DNA of 64,000 bases from Chryseobacterium shigense (GCF_900156575.1 NZ_FTNY01000002.1:1-64000); one strand, 5' to 3'. Counted from the first letter of the stretch, positions 8,104-16,435 are shown. Program-made: numbers and translations. The notes: generated from the letters alone by a model not told the origin.

Positions 8104-8847
8104 ATGATACGTACCATTTTATTAACAGCTTGTATAATGAGCACAGGAACACTTTTCAGCCAGAAGCTTAAAACCGTTTCTTATCAGGACGGAACACAAA
8201 AACTGAATGGCCTTGTCACTTCCAACGCCGGAAAAAAACTTCCTGGTGTTTTGATCCTTCCAGCCTGGAAAGGCATTGATGATGAAGCTAAAACCGCTGC
8301 TGCCGAACTTGAAAAGCAAGGGTATATTGCCTTTATTGCAGACATTTACGGAGAAGGAAATATTCCTACAGATAATGCTTCTGCCGGTAAAACTGCAGGA
8401 TACTACAAACAGAATTATGAGGCCTATCAGAAACGTATTTCTCTGGCACTGGAACAATTGAAAAAGAATGGAGCGATTTCCGATAAAATTGCTGTGATCG
8501 GATATTGTTTCGGAGGAACGGGTGCTTTGGAATCTGCAAGGGGAAGCCTTCCGGTTGTGGGAGCAGTTTCCATTCATGGAAGTATCGGAAAGGATCAGAC
8601 CAGAAAAAACGGACCTATTGCCACGAAGATTTTAGTGGAAAATCCAGCTGACGATCAGGGAGTGACTCCTGAAGATTATAATAATTTAATCAAGGAAATG
8701 AACGAGGGCAATGCGGACTGGCAGATCATCACTTATGCTCACTCAAAGCATACCTTCACTGATCCGAAATCCCCTGATTATAATGAAGTGATGGCCAAAA
8801 GAGCGTGGAATCATACGCTGCTGTTTTTGAAGGAAATACTGAAATAA
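8104..8847 (+). CDS. Secreted dienelactone-hydrolase-family protein
   Basis: The first 19 residues (MIRTILLTACIMSTGTLFS) are a signal peptide, so the enzyme acts outside the cytoplasm. The mature part is a dienelactone hydrolase alpha/beta fold with cysteine nucleophile Cys135 in GYCFGG (133-138). Candidate acid residues lie in NPADDQGVTPE (180-190), and the catalytic His is in YAHSKHTFTDP (His213 or His216). The length of 247 fits exported DLH proteins of this phylum. The physiological substrate is unknown; ester or lactone hydrolysis is the family chemistry. Confidence 0.85.
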   Translation: MIRTILLTACIMSTGTLFSQKLKTVSYQDGTQKLNGLVTSNAGKKLPGVLILPAWKGIDDEAKTAAAELEKQGYIAFIADIYGEGNIPTDNASAGKTAGYYKQNYEAYQKRISLALEQLKKNGAISDKIAVIGYCFGGTGALESARGSLPVVGAVSIHGSIGKDQTRKNGPIATKILVENPADDQGVTPEDYNNLIKEMNEGNADWQIITYAHSKHTFTDPKSPDYNEVMAKRAWNHTLLFLKEILK

Positions 8848-8861
8848 ATGAAATTGATTTC

Positions 8862-8897
8862 AATGTAACAATTTAACAGTATAACAGTGTAACAATG
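8862..8897. repeat. Dispersed 36-bp TGTAACA repeat, solo copy
   Basis: This 36-bp sequence begins AATGTAACAATTTAACAG and ends GTGTAACAATG. It differs at only 3 positions from the copy before carB at 19677-19712. Internally it is a run of 8- to 9-bp TAACA-containing iterations. Here it occurs without the four-helix-bundle gene it flanks at carAB. Confidence 0.75.
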
Positions 8898-8953
8898 ATT
8901 TTACCACGGAATGTAATTAGTCAATTGCTACCCTGTTATATTGGTCTATTTTT

Positions 8954-9313
8954 TCACTCTTCCCTGTTCACCAATTCCATAGAAAAGGCAGGAAGACAGA
9001 TGGCAACATAGTCGCAAGGTTCTGAGAACGGATTACTGTAACGTACTCTTGCCCCTTTTTCAATCAGAATGCTCTGTCCTTTTTCAAGAATGACAATTTC
9101 TCCATCGATTTCAAATTGCTTTTTCCCCGAAATAATAAGGGTAAATTCATCAAATTCGGGAGTCTGATGCGGCTCGCTCCAGTCTGGTGGTGCCACCATA
9201 TGGGCAATGGATACATTAGAATTTCCTGTGGAGTTTCCCCAATGTTCTTCGATCAGTTTTCCGTCTGTAGTAGGAACGACGAAGGGTGACTTCTGGATTT
9301 TATATTTTTTCAT
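8954..9313 (-). CDS. Small cupin-domain protein
   Basis: The 119-residue single-domain cupin carries the two cupin motifs: EPHQTPEFDEFTLIISGKKQFEIDGE, then LEKGQSILIEKGARVRYSNP. Of the usual metal ligands, one His and Glu residues are present in motif 1 (HQTPEFDE), but the motif 2 His is replaced, so metal binding may be altered. It overlaps the upstream GNAT gene by 4 bp (ATGA), a sign of translational coupling. The function is therefore likely tied to the acetyltransferase, but the substrate is unknown. Confidence 0.82.
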   Translation of the reverse strand: MKKYKIQKSPFVVPTTDGKLIEEHWGNSTGNSNVSIAHMVAPPDWSEPHQTPEFDEFTLIISGKKQFEIDGEIVILEKGQSILIEKGARVRYSNPFSEPCDYVAICLPAFSMELVNREE

Positions 9314-9837
9314 GAGTGATTTTCTTTTTTGATTTCATACACAAAATTGGTTCTTGTAGGCTCTGCGAAATAAGCGACTTCCTCTTCTCCAATCTTCTCT
9401 CCGCCAATTCTTTCCAAAGCCGTTTGAGAGCGGAAATTCTCCTTACCGATGTGGAAATGTACTTTATCTACAAACTGGAAGATATAATCAAGCATGAGTT
9501 TCTTTACCTGCGGATTAATTCCTTTACCCCATGATTTTGTTCCATAAAAGGTATAGCCAATGAAAATATGGTTTTCCTCTTCATCAAAGTTATAAAACCG
9601 GGTGCTTCCCAAAACATCACCGGAAGATTTTTCTATGATTTTAAAAGCGCCTCCGCTTTCCATAGCTCCCTTAAAAAAGTTTTCAAATACTTCTCTTTTG
9701 TAGCGGTCTTTGTTGGGATGCTGCTCCCAAACCCGCGGATCGGACGCCACTTCATATACAGACTCAAAATCCCCTTGCTGTAAGGGGATTAATTGATATT
9801 CCTGATTTTCTAAAACAGGTTGAATTGAAAATTTCAT
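9310..9837 (-). CDS. GNAT-family N-acetyltransferase (RimJ/RimL-like)
   Basis: The 175-residue protein has the RimJ/RimL-type GNAT layout. A start strand EYQLIPLQQGDFESVYEVASDPRVWEQHP is followed by LGSTRFYNFDEEENHIFIGYTFYGTKSWGKGINPQVKKLML, which holds the acetyl-CoA pyrophosphate loop, and then RSQTALERIGGEKIGEE. It transfers acetyl groups from acetyl-CoA to an amine, perhaps a protein N-terminus or small molecule; the acceptor is unknown. Its stop overlaps the start of the cupin gene, and its start lies 3 bp from the end of the DUF2911 gene upstream, so these three minus-strand genes probably form an operon. Confidence 0.88.
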   Translation of the reverse strand: MKFSIQPVLENQEYQLIPLQQGDFESVYEVASDPRVWEQHPNKDRYKREVFENFFKGAMESGGAFKIIEKSSGDVLGSTRFYNFDEEENHIFIGYTFYGTKSWGKGINPQVKKLMLDYIFQFVDKVHFHIGKENFRSQTALERIGGEKIGEEEVAYFAEPTRTNFVYEIKKENHS

Positions 9838-9840
9838 TGC

Positions 9841-10446
9841 TTAGCTTTTTGCTTTTGCTGCGTCAGATTCTATTTTCTTGATTTCTTTCAGTTTATCTGA
9901 AATTTTGATTACCGCATCAGGTTTTGCAGGTTTCAGAGCCACTTCTGCCTGAACCATATCCCACTTAATAACTAAGTTTCCTGAATTTTCGTCGGTCGGG
10001 TTTAATGTGATTTCAAACCATTCCTGCTTATCCGCCAGTTTATTGACAGGCACTGTAATATCTACCACATCCTGTTTTGGATCATAGGTGTAAGCGCCCC
10101 ACTGCTGGAAATCTTTATTCAATATCACCTTCCATTCTTTTTCTGTAGGAACGATGAAAAGACCGTAAGTTCCTGCCGGAACCATTTTTCCACCGAAATT
10201 AACAGATTGTCCGAATGTGATTTTTGTAGATGAGTTCGCTCCTGCTCTCCAAACCTGTCCGTAAGGAACAAGCTCTCCGAATATCTTACGTCCTTTCACC
10301 CCAGGTCTTCCGTAATCGATGCTGATTTTAGACATTGAAAACTGCTGCTCGACCTTCTGACGCGGACTTGCAGCCGGTACTGAGTAATCCTGAGCAAAAC
10401 TTAAAGCCGAAGCTGATAGGCAAAGTGCAAATAGTAACTTTTTCAC
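9841..10446 (-). CDS. Secreted DUF2911-domain protein
   Basis: A GTG start at 10446 gives MKKLLFALCLSASALSFAQ, a clean signal peptide; a longer frame begins with TTG at 10479 and is less likely. The body is a DUF2911 domain with its hallmark IDYGRPGVKGRKIFG, VPYGQVWRAGANSSTKITF, and PAGTYGLFIVPTEKEWKVILNK. This family is common in Bacteroidetes, exported, and without an assigned activity. A lysine-rich helix ends the protein. It lies between the alkyltransferase gene upstream and the GNAT and cupin genes downstream, all on the minus strand with small gaps. Confidence 0.88.
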   Translation of the reverse strand: MKKLLFALCLSASALSFAQDYSVPAASPRQKVEQQFSMSKISIDYGRPGVKGRKIFGELVPYGQVWRAGANSSTKITFGQSVNFGGKMVPAGTYGLFIVPTEKEWKVILNKDFQQWGAYTYDPKQDVVDITVPVNKLADKQEWFEITLNPTDENSGNLVIKWDMVQAEVALKPAKPDAVIKISDKLKEIKKIESDAAKAKS

Positions 10447-10475
10447 GTGTAAATTTTTGCCTAAATTTACAAAAA

Positions 10476-10988
10476 TCAAAATAAAATAGCCTTTTCTAAT
10501 TCCAATAATTTTTGCTTTCTCCAGATTCCTCCTGCATAGCCCACCAGCTCTCCGTTTGAGCCAATGACCCGATGGCAGGGTATCAGAATAGCGATTTTAT
10601 TAATGCCATTGGCCGTTCCCACAGCACGTATTGCCTTGGGATTTCCTAAAAATTCAGACTGCTGTTTATAGGTTCTGGTCTCCCCCATAGGGATTTCGCG
10701 CAGAAGTTGCCAAACCTTTTCCTGAAACCCGGTTCCGGTGGTGTACAATGGAACATCAAATGTTTGTCTTTTGCCCTCAAAATACTCCTTCAGCTCTTCT
10801 TCAAGCTGTTTGAAATGCACATGATCTCCTTCTTTAATTTCTGCTTTTAATGCTTTTGATAAGGATATGAATTGTTTTTCAAAATTTTTCCGGTCGGTAA
10901 ATTCGAGCAGGCAGATTCCCTGGTCAACAGCGCAGGCAACCATTTCTCCCAACGGAGTTTGTAGCGTTTTTTTGTAGATGAGTTGCAT
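10476..10988 (-). CDS. Methylated-DNA-[protein]-cysteine S-methyltransferase
   Basis: This suicide repair enzyme moves alkyl groups from O6-alkylguanine in DNA to its own cysteine. From the ATG at 10988 the protein has 170 residues, the usual length; a TTG 12 codons earlier extends it without family support. The active site PCHR (Cys138) is followed by VIGSNGELVGYAGG, and the DNA-binding helix region reads RAVGTANGINK. The protein is strikingly similar over its whole length to the C-terminal domain of the Ada protein encoded 3 kb away, so the two probably arose by duplication. Likely cytoplasmic. Confidence 0.95.
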   Translation of the reverse strand: MQLIYKKTLQTPLGEMVACAVDQGICLLEFTDRKNFEKQFISLSKALKAEIKEGDHVHFKQLEEELKEYFEGKRQTFDVPLYTTGTGFQEKVWQLLREIPMGETRTYKQQSEFLGNPKAIRAVGTANGINKIAILIPCHRVIGSNGELVGYAGGIWRKQKLLELEKAILF

Positions 10989-11245
10989 TTGTTTAAGATA
11001 AAAATATACAGTGATGTTCCCCAATATTTACAATCATGATCTCTATTATATAAAATTACTGAAAATAAATACATTTAATTGACCTACTTCCCTTTCACTC
11101 AGTGTAACATTACTAATGCCTGACTTCTTTTGAGTATTTTCAGTCATAGTCTTGATAAGATCCATCCAATTGAGATGGAACATTGGTGGAATATCACGTA
11201 ATCATTTATAGTCAATCTGTAAGTAAATTCTGCAATTCATTGTTT

Positions 11246-11794
11246 TCAAAAACTCTTCATGATTTTTTTTATCTGAAGAATATGCCTCTCATTGTGATAG
11301 ATCACAAAACGAAAGGTATCGCCCAATTTAAGCTTGATCAGTTTTGAAATGCTGATGCTTGTTTTTACTTTATTAAGATCAATATTCCTTGCTTTTGTAA
11401 GTAATTCCAGCAATTGATCCTGTTGTCTGATGAACTCTTCCACCACCCTTTTATCCAGCTGACTGTTGATGGGATCCATGTTTTTAAAAGTTTTCATCTT
11501 GTTCAATTTTTCCTTGGGAAGCATCGATTGAGCAAAATAGTTTCCTAAAATTCCCGGTTTAAAAACTGGTGAAGGAGAAGTTTTGGAAGCTGAGATTCTA
11601 TGACTGATCCCAGGGATATAAAAGTTTCCGTACCGGTTCAGATGCTCCAGACATTCCAGCACACTCCAACTTTCATGTGAAGCTCTGGAATTGAGTTTTA
11701 CCTCAGATTCATGCAGAAGATTTTTCGCTAACTGACTATGTTCCTGTACCTGTATTTTCAGTTGGTCCAATAATTTTGACGCAGACATTTTCAT
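11246..11794 (-). CDS. DinB-family protein
   Basis: The 182-residue protein is predicted to be a four-helix bundle of the DinB/YfiT superfamily. Markers are WSVLECLEHLNRYGNFYIPGI near the N-terminal third and FRFVIYHNERHILQIKKI near the end. The histidines in HLNRYGNF and YHNERH would form the metal site typical of the fold. Such proteins include thiol-dependent S-transferases, but most have unknown activity. It lies 54 bp downstream of a Crp/Fnr-type regulator on the same strand, so the two may be co-expressed. Confidence 0.82.
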   Translation of the reverse strand: MKMSASKLLDQLKIQVQEHSQLAKNLLHESEVKLNSRASHESWSVLECLEHLNRYGNFYIPGISHRISASKTSPSPVFKPGILGNYFAQSMLPKEKLNKMKTFKNMDPINSQLDKRVVEEFIRQQDQLLELLTKARNIDLNKVKTSISISKLIKLKLGDTFRFVIYHNERHILQIKKIMKSF

Positions 11795-11848
11795 TGATAG
11801 TTTTTATACAAATTTCGGAATCTGTTTTTTCTTAAATCTTGACTGAAC

Positions 11849-12367
11849 TCAAGATTTTTTGAGCCTTGACAAAGTTTCCGGAGACATTCTGAGGTAATTG
11901 GCAATGTATTTATTCGGAACTTCCTGAAACAGTTTGGGACTTCTCTTCAATACTCTGCTGAAACGTTCACCAGGGGAACTGATCAGCAGATCTTTTTCTC
12001 GTTCAATCTGTTGCAAAACAAGGTCTTCCAAAATACGGTTCCAAAACTTAAGATTTTCTTCATTTGACTGAATAAATTGATAAAAATCTTTTTTAGAAGC
12101 TATCCTTACCCGTGTTTTTTTGATCGCTTGAATATAAAAATCCGAAGGTTTACCGGACAGAAAGGAATCCAAAGAAACAATAATATTTCCTGTATATCCG
12201 AAGCGGATAATGCGTTCTTCATTTTCGTCCATCATAAAGATCCTGACGCTGCCATTGTCTACAAAATAAATATCAGTATCTGTACTTCCTGAAATCTTGA
12301 GAAATTCATTTCTTTTGAATTCTTTTTCCTCCCAATAAAGGCCACTGTTAAGTAGTTTTTGAATCAT
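11849..12367 (-). CDS. Crp/Fnr-family transcriptional regulator
   Basis: At 172 residues it is shorter than most Crp proteins. The N-terminal cyclic-nucleotide-binding-like beta barrel is seen in DIYFVDNGSVRIFMMDENEERIIRFGY and SLDSFLSGKPSDFYIQAIKKTRVR. A long helix (LEDLVLQQIEREKDLL) follows. A compact winged helix begins with SPGERFSRVLKRSPKLFQ and ends with the recognition helix IANYLRMSPETLSRLKKS. No residues for cAMP or an iron-sulfur cluster are obvious. A TATCTTTG box lies upstream at 12397-12390 but lacks a good -33 partner, so it may need an activator. It is probably linked to the downstream DinB gene. Confidence 0.88.
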   Translation of the reverse strand: MIQKLLNSGLYWEEKEFKRNEFLKISGSTDTDIYFVDNGSVRIFMMDENEERIIRFGYTGNIIVSLDSFLSGKPSDFYIQAIKKTRVRIASKKDFYQFIQSNEENLKFWNRILEDLVLQQIEREKDLLISSPGERFSRVLKRSPKLFQEVPNKYIANYLRMSPETLSRLKKS

Positions 12368-12443
12368 TTGACATTCCTGTTTGCTGTTTCAAAGATAATA
12401 GGTAATTTTAAAATTCCTGATTTTAACCACTAATCACTTCATA

Positions 12444-13298
12444 ATGTTCAAAAAAATAAGCTTTACTCTTCTCTTTTCATCCGGTCTTTTCAGCCTACAT
12501 GCACAACAGACCATCCCTTTCAGAATCACTAAACATAATAATATCATTGTAAAAACACTGGTGAATAAAAAGGATTCTCTGGATCTGATGTTCCAGATTG
12601 CCATGGAAGACGCCGCTATTTCCCCGGAAAGACAGCGCAAAGCGGATCATATTATTTTCGATAAAGAGGAAATAAGTGAAAATAATACGGTGCAGATTGG
12701 AAAATTAACCTTGAATAACGTTCGTTTCTCTGATCATCAAATGGCTGGTCACGAAGCGGATGGAAAGATCGGAACCGTTCTTTTTGGCGGAAAGGCATTT
12801 AAAATTGATTATGATAACAACCAATTCATTATTTATGATCAGGCGCCAGATGTGAAAGATTACCAGCCCATTACTACACTATATGATCATGAAGCTTATT
12901 ATCTGGTAGCTGACAACGTTATCGATGGAGATAAACAGCAGGAAGCTTATTTTGTGCTTCAATCCGGATACTCAGGAGGATTGCTATACAGTAATGATTT
13001 TGCCATAGAAAAGAATCTGGACAAAAAACTGAAGATCACAGGAGAAAAAACATTAAAAAATTCCAGTGGACAAAGCATTGTTACCAAACAGGCCATACTT
13101 CCTTTCCTTAAAGTAGGAAATAATGTTCTAAAAGATGTTTCCGCAGGATTTTTTATTGGTGATCTGAAGAAACAAACGGTTAATTATTTTGGTGCCGATC
13201 TTTTGAGAAGATTCAACTGGGTTTTTGATGCAGACAAAAAAACAGCGTATATCAAGCCTAGCAAGTATTTTTCGGAACCGTATTATCAGATTAAATAA
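12444..13298 (+). CDS. Secreted retropepsin-like protein
   Basis: The 284-residue protein has a signal peptide (MFKKISFTLLFSSGLFSLHAQ). The C-terminal half resembles the second lobe of Bacteroidetes aspartyl-protease-like proteins: NYFGADLLRRFNWVFDADKKTAYIKPSKYF is the typical ending. The catalytic D-T/S-G of true retropepsins is not evident: position one has LDLMFQIAMEDA and a later segment has DGKIGTVLFGG. It may therefore be inactive or act as a binding protein. No neighbour suggests a role, and the next gene is convergent. Confidence 0.65.
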   Translation: MFKKISFTLLFSSGLFSLHAQQTIPFRITKHNNIIVKTLVNKKDSLDLMFQIAMEDAAISPERQRKADHIIFDKEEISENNTVQIGKLTLNNVRFSDHQMAGHEADGKIGTVLFGGKAFKIDYDNNQFIIYDQAPDVKDYQPITTLYDHEAYYLVADNVIDGDKQQEAYFVLQSGYSGGLLYSNDFAIEKNLDKKLKITGEKTLKNSSGQSIVTKQAILPFLKVGNNVLKDVSAGFFIGDLKKQTVNYFGADLLRRFNWVFDADKKTAYIKPSKYFSEPYYQIK

Positions 13299-13318
13299 GA
13301 CTGAAAAACCCAATTTTT

Positions 13319-13876
13319 TTAAACCACTTTTAGTCTTAAACCTGGGTATTTCAAGATCAAAAAATGTAAAGTTTGGGACGTTTCTTTAACGAAGTAACTT
13401 GACAATGGGGCAAAACTTCTTTGCTGACCACTTTTGTATTTCCGCCTATCAGCATAATATGATCTAAAAATACCGGCTGCATATCTGATATAGAAAAATA
13501 GGGAGTGGGGTTTTCCAAGGATGCAAAAGTCTGTATTATCGTCTAATATAAACCGAATTGCAGTGATTCTCCATTTAGAGATTACAGAATCAGGATATAG
13601 GTTTTCTACTTTTATTTTGATAATCCGGGATGAATCTATTGCCATACTATTAAACATAATTTTATCCGTTAGATACAGTCTATTCAGAGGAATTCCAAGC
13701 TTTTGTACGATGAAAATTGTATCTATTATCCAAATCACCACAAAAATTATAGTGACGAGCACAAGAAAAGCCTGTAATGTCTGGGTGACGAAAACACTGG
13801 AAATAAGACCACAAAACAGGGCCATAGGAAAAATAGTATGCTTGAACCTGTCGAAAAAATTACCGCTAATTCTCAT
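13319..13876 (-). CDS. Membrane-associated hypothetical protein
   Basis: I do not recognise this family. From the ATG giving MRISGNFFDRFKHTIFPMALFCG the protein has 185 residues; the frame stays open 26 codons further upstream, so the start is uncertain. Two adjacent hydrophobic segments (PMALFCGLISSVFVTQTLQAF and LVTIIFVVIWIIDTIFIV) form a likely membrane hairpin. A soluble part (IIKIKVENLYPDSVISKWRITAIRFILDDNTDFCILG) looks like a PH-type strand pattern. The plus-strand frame over the same DNA is rejected. It converges on the retropepsin-like gene with a 20-bp gap. Confidence 0.55.
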   Translation of the reverse strand: MRISGNFFDRFKHTIFPMALFCGLISSVFVTQTLQAFLVLVTIIFVVIWIIDTIFIVQKLGIPLNRLYLTDKIMFNSMAIDSSRIIKIKVENLYPDSVISKWRITAIRFILDDNTDFCILGKPHSLFFYIRYAAGIFRSYYADRRKYKSGQQRSFAPLSSYFVKETSQTLHFLILKYPGLRLKVV

Positions 13877-13997
13877 AATTATTGTTGCATTCCAGAGCTT
13901 TGCGACCGGGTGGATTTTGAAAGCCTCAATGCTCAGCGAATATAAAAAATTCAAGTGAAGAACAACCTTTGAATTTCGTAGTCATTCCGCATACTAT

Positions 13998-15041
13998 TTA
14001 AAATAAAATAGCCCCTTCCAATTCCAGCAGTTTTTGTTTTCTCCATATTCCTCCTGCATAGCCTACCAGTTCCCCATCTGAACCTATCACCCTGTGACAC
14101 GGAATAATGATGGCTATTTTATTGATTCCATTAGCCGTTCCTACAGCACGCACGGCTTTAGGGTTACCCAAAAACTCTGATTGTTGCTTGTAACTTCGGA
14201 TTTCTCCTGTGGGTATCTCTGTTAAAAGCTTCCAGACTTTCTTCTGAAAATCAGTTCCGGTAATATAAAGAGGCACTTCAAATTTGGTCCTTTTCCGTTC
14301 AAAATACTGGTTCAGCTCTACTTCCAGCTGTTGAAAGTGTTTATTTTCACCCTGAACGATCTCTGCATTCATTGCCTTGGAGAGGCGGGCAAGCTGCTGG
14401 TCTATATTTTTCCGGTCCGTAAATTCAAGCAGGCAGATTCCTTCTTCACAGGCACAGGCAAACATGGGCCCCAATGGAGTTTCGATTCTTTTCAGATCAA
14501 TGATTTTCTGGTGACCTGTTTTTTTGGGAGTAGTCCCAATGATGTCTTTGAACCGCTCATTGAATCCGCTTAAACTTTCGTAGCCTGATTCCAGCGCTAC
14601 GTCTATGATACGTTCCCCCTTTTTTATTTTCTTGAATGCTTTATTCATTCTGAATTCTCTTTGGAAAGTCTGAAAGGTCATTCCATGGTTTTTAATGAAC
14701 CAGCGCCTGATGGTTACCGGTTCAATATTCCTTTTCAGAAGGTCTGCATCTTTGATCTTTAACGATTCATTCTGTTGCAGCTCATCCAGCAGATCCTGAA
14801 TGTATCGGGGCGTTTCATTCAGTTTTTCAAGCGGCCGGCATATTTTGCAAGGTCTGTAGCCGTTTTCTATGGCTTTTTCTGTATTGATGAAGAATTCTAC
14901 ATTTTCTCTCTTGGGTTTTCGGGCAGTACAGGTGGGCCGGCAGAATATACCTGTAGTTTTTACAGCCATCCAGTAAATGCCTTCAAATGAGGAATCTTTT
15001 TCTAAAGATGCCTGATACATTCTTTCTTCTGTAAGTTTCAT
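13998..15041 (-). CDS. ada: Ada: alkyl-damage sensor, activator and repair methyltransferase
   Basis: This is a three-part 347-residue protein. The N-terminal Ada zinc domain has Cys34, Cys38, Cys65 and Cys68 (FCRPTC and YRPCKIC), where Cys34 would accept methyl groups from phosphotriesters and switch on DNA binding. An AraC-type HTH follows (TIRRWFIKNHGMTFQTFQREFRM then IDVALESGYESLSGFNERFK). The C-terminal O6-methylguanine methyltransferase has Cys315 in PCHR. It thus senses and repairs methylation damage and activates its regulon. It starts 5 bp after the stop of the PEP-mutase-like gene, so the two form an operon behind a shared upstream element that could be the Ada operator. Confidence 0.95.
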   Translation of the reverse strand: MKLTEERMYQASLEKDSSFEGIYWMAVKTTGIFCRPTCTARKPKRENVEFFINTEKAIENGYRPCKICRPLEKLNETPRYIQDLLDELQQNESLKIKDADLLKRNIEPVTIRRWFIKNHGMTFQTFQREFRMNKAFKKIKKGERIIDVALESGYESLSGFNERFKDIIGTTPKKTGHQKIIDLKRIETPLGPMFACACEEGICLLEFTDRKNIDQQLARLSKAMNAEIVQGENKHFQQLEVELNQYFERKRTKFEVPLYITGTDFQKKVWKLLTEIPTGEIRSYKQQSEFLGNPKAVRAVGTANGINKIAIIIPCHRVIGSDGELVGYAGGIWRKQKLLELEGAILF

Positions 15042-15046
15042 GATAT

Positions 15047-15817
15047 CTAAAAAATAGGAGAAAAACTTCCGGCCTCTCCAATAGCTTTTAACGCGGTTTC
15101 TAACTGACCATAAATATACCCATTTAAGAAATTTCCTGATGAAATTCTTTTAACTCCTAATTTTTTAAGGGTTTGAAAATCCGTAAGTTCCGGCATACAC
15201 ATCACGCTGAACGGAAGTTTTGCCGTTTTAATAACGTTTTCAATATCCTGTACTTCGGTAATGCATGGAACAAAGATTCCGTCCGCACCTACTCTTTCGA
15301 TGATTTCTATCCGTTCAAGTGTTTCCTGTATTGTATTGTCTACTCCCAGAAGAAACGGATCTATTCTTACATTGACGAAAATATCTATATTCTGTTCTTT
15401 AAGTTGAAGAATGACTGCATTTAATTTTTCATGGAAATCATGGGTGCTCAATAGTTTTCTAGTTCCGTCAATGATCACACTGTCTTCGATATTGATCCCA
15501 ACTACGCCTGCCTTTGCCAACCTGGAAATGTTTAGAACAATCTCCTCCGCAGTTTTTCCGTAGCCTCCTTCCAGGTCTACGGAGAGGGGAATTGATATAG
15601 ATTTTAAAATTCTTTCAATGATATAAAAATATTCATCAAAACTCATATTTTCGCCATCTTCATATCCCAGGGTAAATGCCACGGCCGAGCTTGAAGTGGC
15701 TACTGCCTGATAGCCTGATTTTTCATATATTCTTGCGCTTTGGACATCCCAAACATTTCCTATTAATAATGGATCTTCCTGCTTATGCAGTTCTCTGAAT
15801 CTCTGAATTGCTGTCAT
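15047..15817 (-). CDS. Isocitrate lyase/PEP mutase-superfamily enzyme
   Basis: The 256-residue protein shows the PEP mutase/isocitrate lyase barrel. NVWDVQSARIYEKSGYQAVATSSSAVAFTLGYEDGE is the substrate-entry region, and VDLEGGYGKTAEE holds the metal-binding acids. GINIEDSV follows, then FVNVRIDPFLLG. The C-terminal part SVMCMPELTDFQTLKKLGVKRISSGNF is typical of the 2-methylisocitrate-lyase/oxaloacetate-decarboxylase-like branch. The cysteine signature of true isocitrate lyases (KKCGH) is absent, so the reaction is uncertain. It is the first gene of an operon with ada and has a promoter with a 22-bp element repeated before the DUF1203 gene. Confidence 0.85.
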   Translation of the reverse strand: MTAIQRFRELHKQEDPLLIGNVWDVQSARIYEKSGYQAVATSSSAVAFTLGYEDGENMSFDEYFYIIERILKSISIPLSVDLEGGYGKTAEEIVLNISRLAKAGVVGINIEDSVIIDGTRKLLSTHDFHEKLNAVILQLKEQNIDIFVNVRIDPFLLGVDNTIQETLERIEIIERVGADGIFVPCITEVQDIENVIKTAKLPFSVMCMPELTDFQTLKKLGVKRISSGNFLNGYIYGQLETALKAIGEAGSFSPIF

Positions 15818-15830
15818 TTTATTTTTTTAT

Positions 15831-15880
15831 CAAAAGTACCGGGGATCTTATTTTTATGCAACCGAAAAACGGACAAGTAT
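15831..15880 (-). promoter_or_regulatory. Promoter and shared 22-bp operator of the PEP-mutase/ada operon
   Basis: On the minus strand TACTTTTG (15838-15831) matches TAnnTTTG. A TTG (15861-15859) lies exactly 20 nt upstream. The TTG is the end of a 22-bp element (15880-15859) whose core reads TGTCCGTTTTTCGGTTG, with CCG and CGG arms. A copy with one difference lies at the same place before the DUF1203 gene. Position at the -33 box suggests an activator site. Confidence 0.7.
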
Positions 15881-15881
15881 T

Positions 15882-16352
15882 TTATATTCTTTTTACGATA
15901 CAATTAAAACATCCTGGTTTTGCATTATGCAAATGTATATATTCAATCTTAGGATTTTCCAGAATTTGCAAAAGTTTATCTTTTAAAAACCTGCCTTCAC
16001 AAACATCAGCAAAAATCATCATCGCTTCTTTATTATATCCCCGAATGGAAAGCAATCTATGATTGAACATTATGGGAATTTCGTTTTGTGTATACGTTTT
16101 TGTTAGCTGATTTGCCCGTACAAAAATAGGTCCGCTAGCCCGATATGGAGAGTTGACATTATGAAAATCATAGTTGAGGAGGAAAACCGTTTCACCGATC
16201 GCAGCATCTTCCAAAGTAACCCTGCATGGAAATCCCGGGAATTTATCTGCTTTTATTTTTTTAATAGTATGCTCTGAGAGTTCAGTTTCAGAAAGGTCAT
16301 TCAAATATGCAAAATTCAAATGATGCAATGCTTCCAATTTAAAATTATTCAT
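15882..16352 (-). CDS. DUF1203-domain protein
   Basis: The 156-residue soluble protein is a full DUF1203 domain. The family signature is seen as FPCRVTLEDAAIGETVFLLNYDFHNVNSPYRASGPIFVR near the middle and EYIHLHNAKPGCFNCIV at the end. No activity is known for the family; the conserved cysteines (PCRV, PGCFNC) and histidines could bind a metal or react. Its promoter carries nearly the same 22-bp element as the PEP-mutase/ada operon downstream, so it may belong to the alkylation-response regulon. It ends 64 bp before the start of the PEP-mutase gene. Confidence 0.88.
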   Translation of the reverse strand: MNNFKLEALHHLNFAYLNDLSETELSEHTIKKIKADKFPGFPCRVTLEDAAIGETVFLLNYDFHNVNSPYRASGPIFVRANQLTKTYTQNEIPIMFNHRLLSIRGYNKEAMMIFADVCEGRFLKDKLLQILENPKIEYIHLHNAKPGCFNCIVKRI

Positions 16353-16364
16353 TTTCTTTTTTTA

Positions 16365-16414
16365 CAAATTTAAATTGACAGAATTCTGATTACAACCGAA
16401 AAACGGACAGGTAT
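16365..16414 (-). promoter_or_regulatory. Promoter and shared 22-bp operator of the DUF1203 gene
   Basis: TAAATTTG (16372-16365) with TTG (16395-16393) exactly 20 nt upstream repeats the layout before the PEP-mutase gene. The 22-bp element (16414-16393) matches the other copy at 21 of 22 positions. The spacer sequences between the boxes are unrelated, so conservation is confined to the element. Confidence 0.7.
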
Positions 16415-16435
16415 TTTTTAATGGAAATAAAAAAT

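Noticed and set aside
13521..13958. Plus-strand 145-residue frame opposite the membrane protein at 13319
   Set aside because: Both frames are hydrophobic, but the minus frame has a coherent membrane hairpin plus a soluble domain; the plus frame is isoleucine-rich without pattern. Certainty is moderate.
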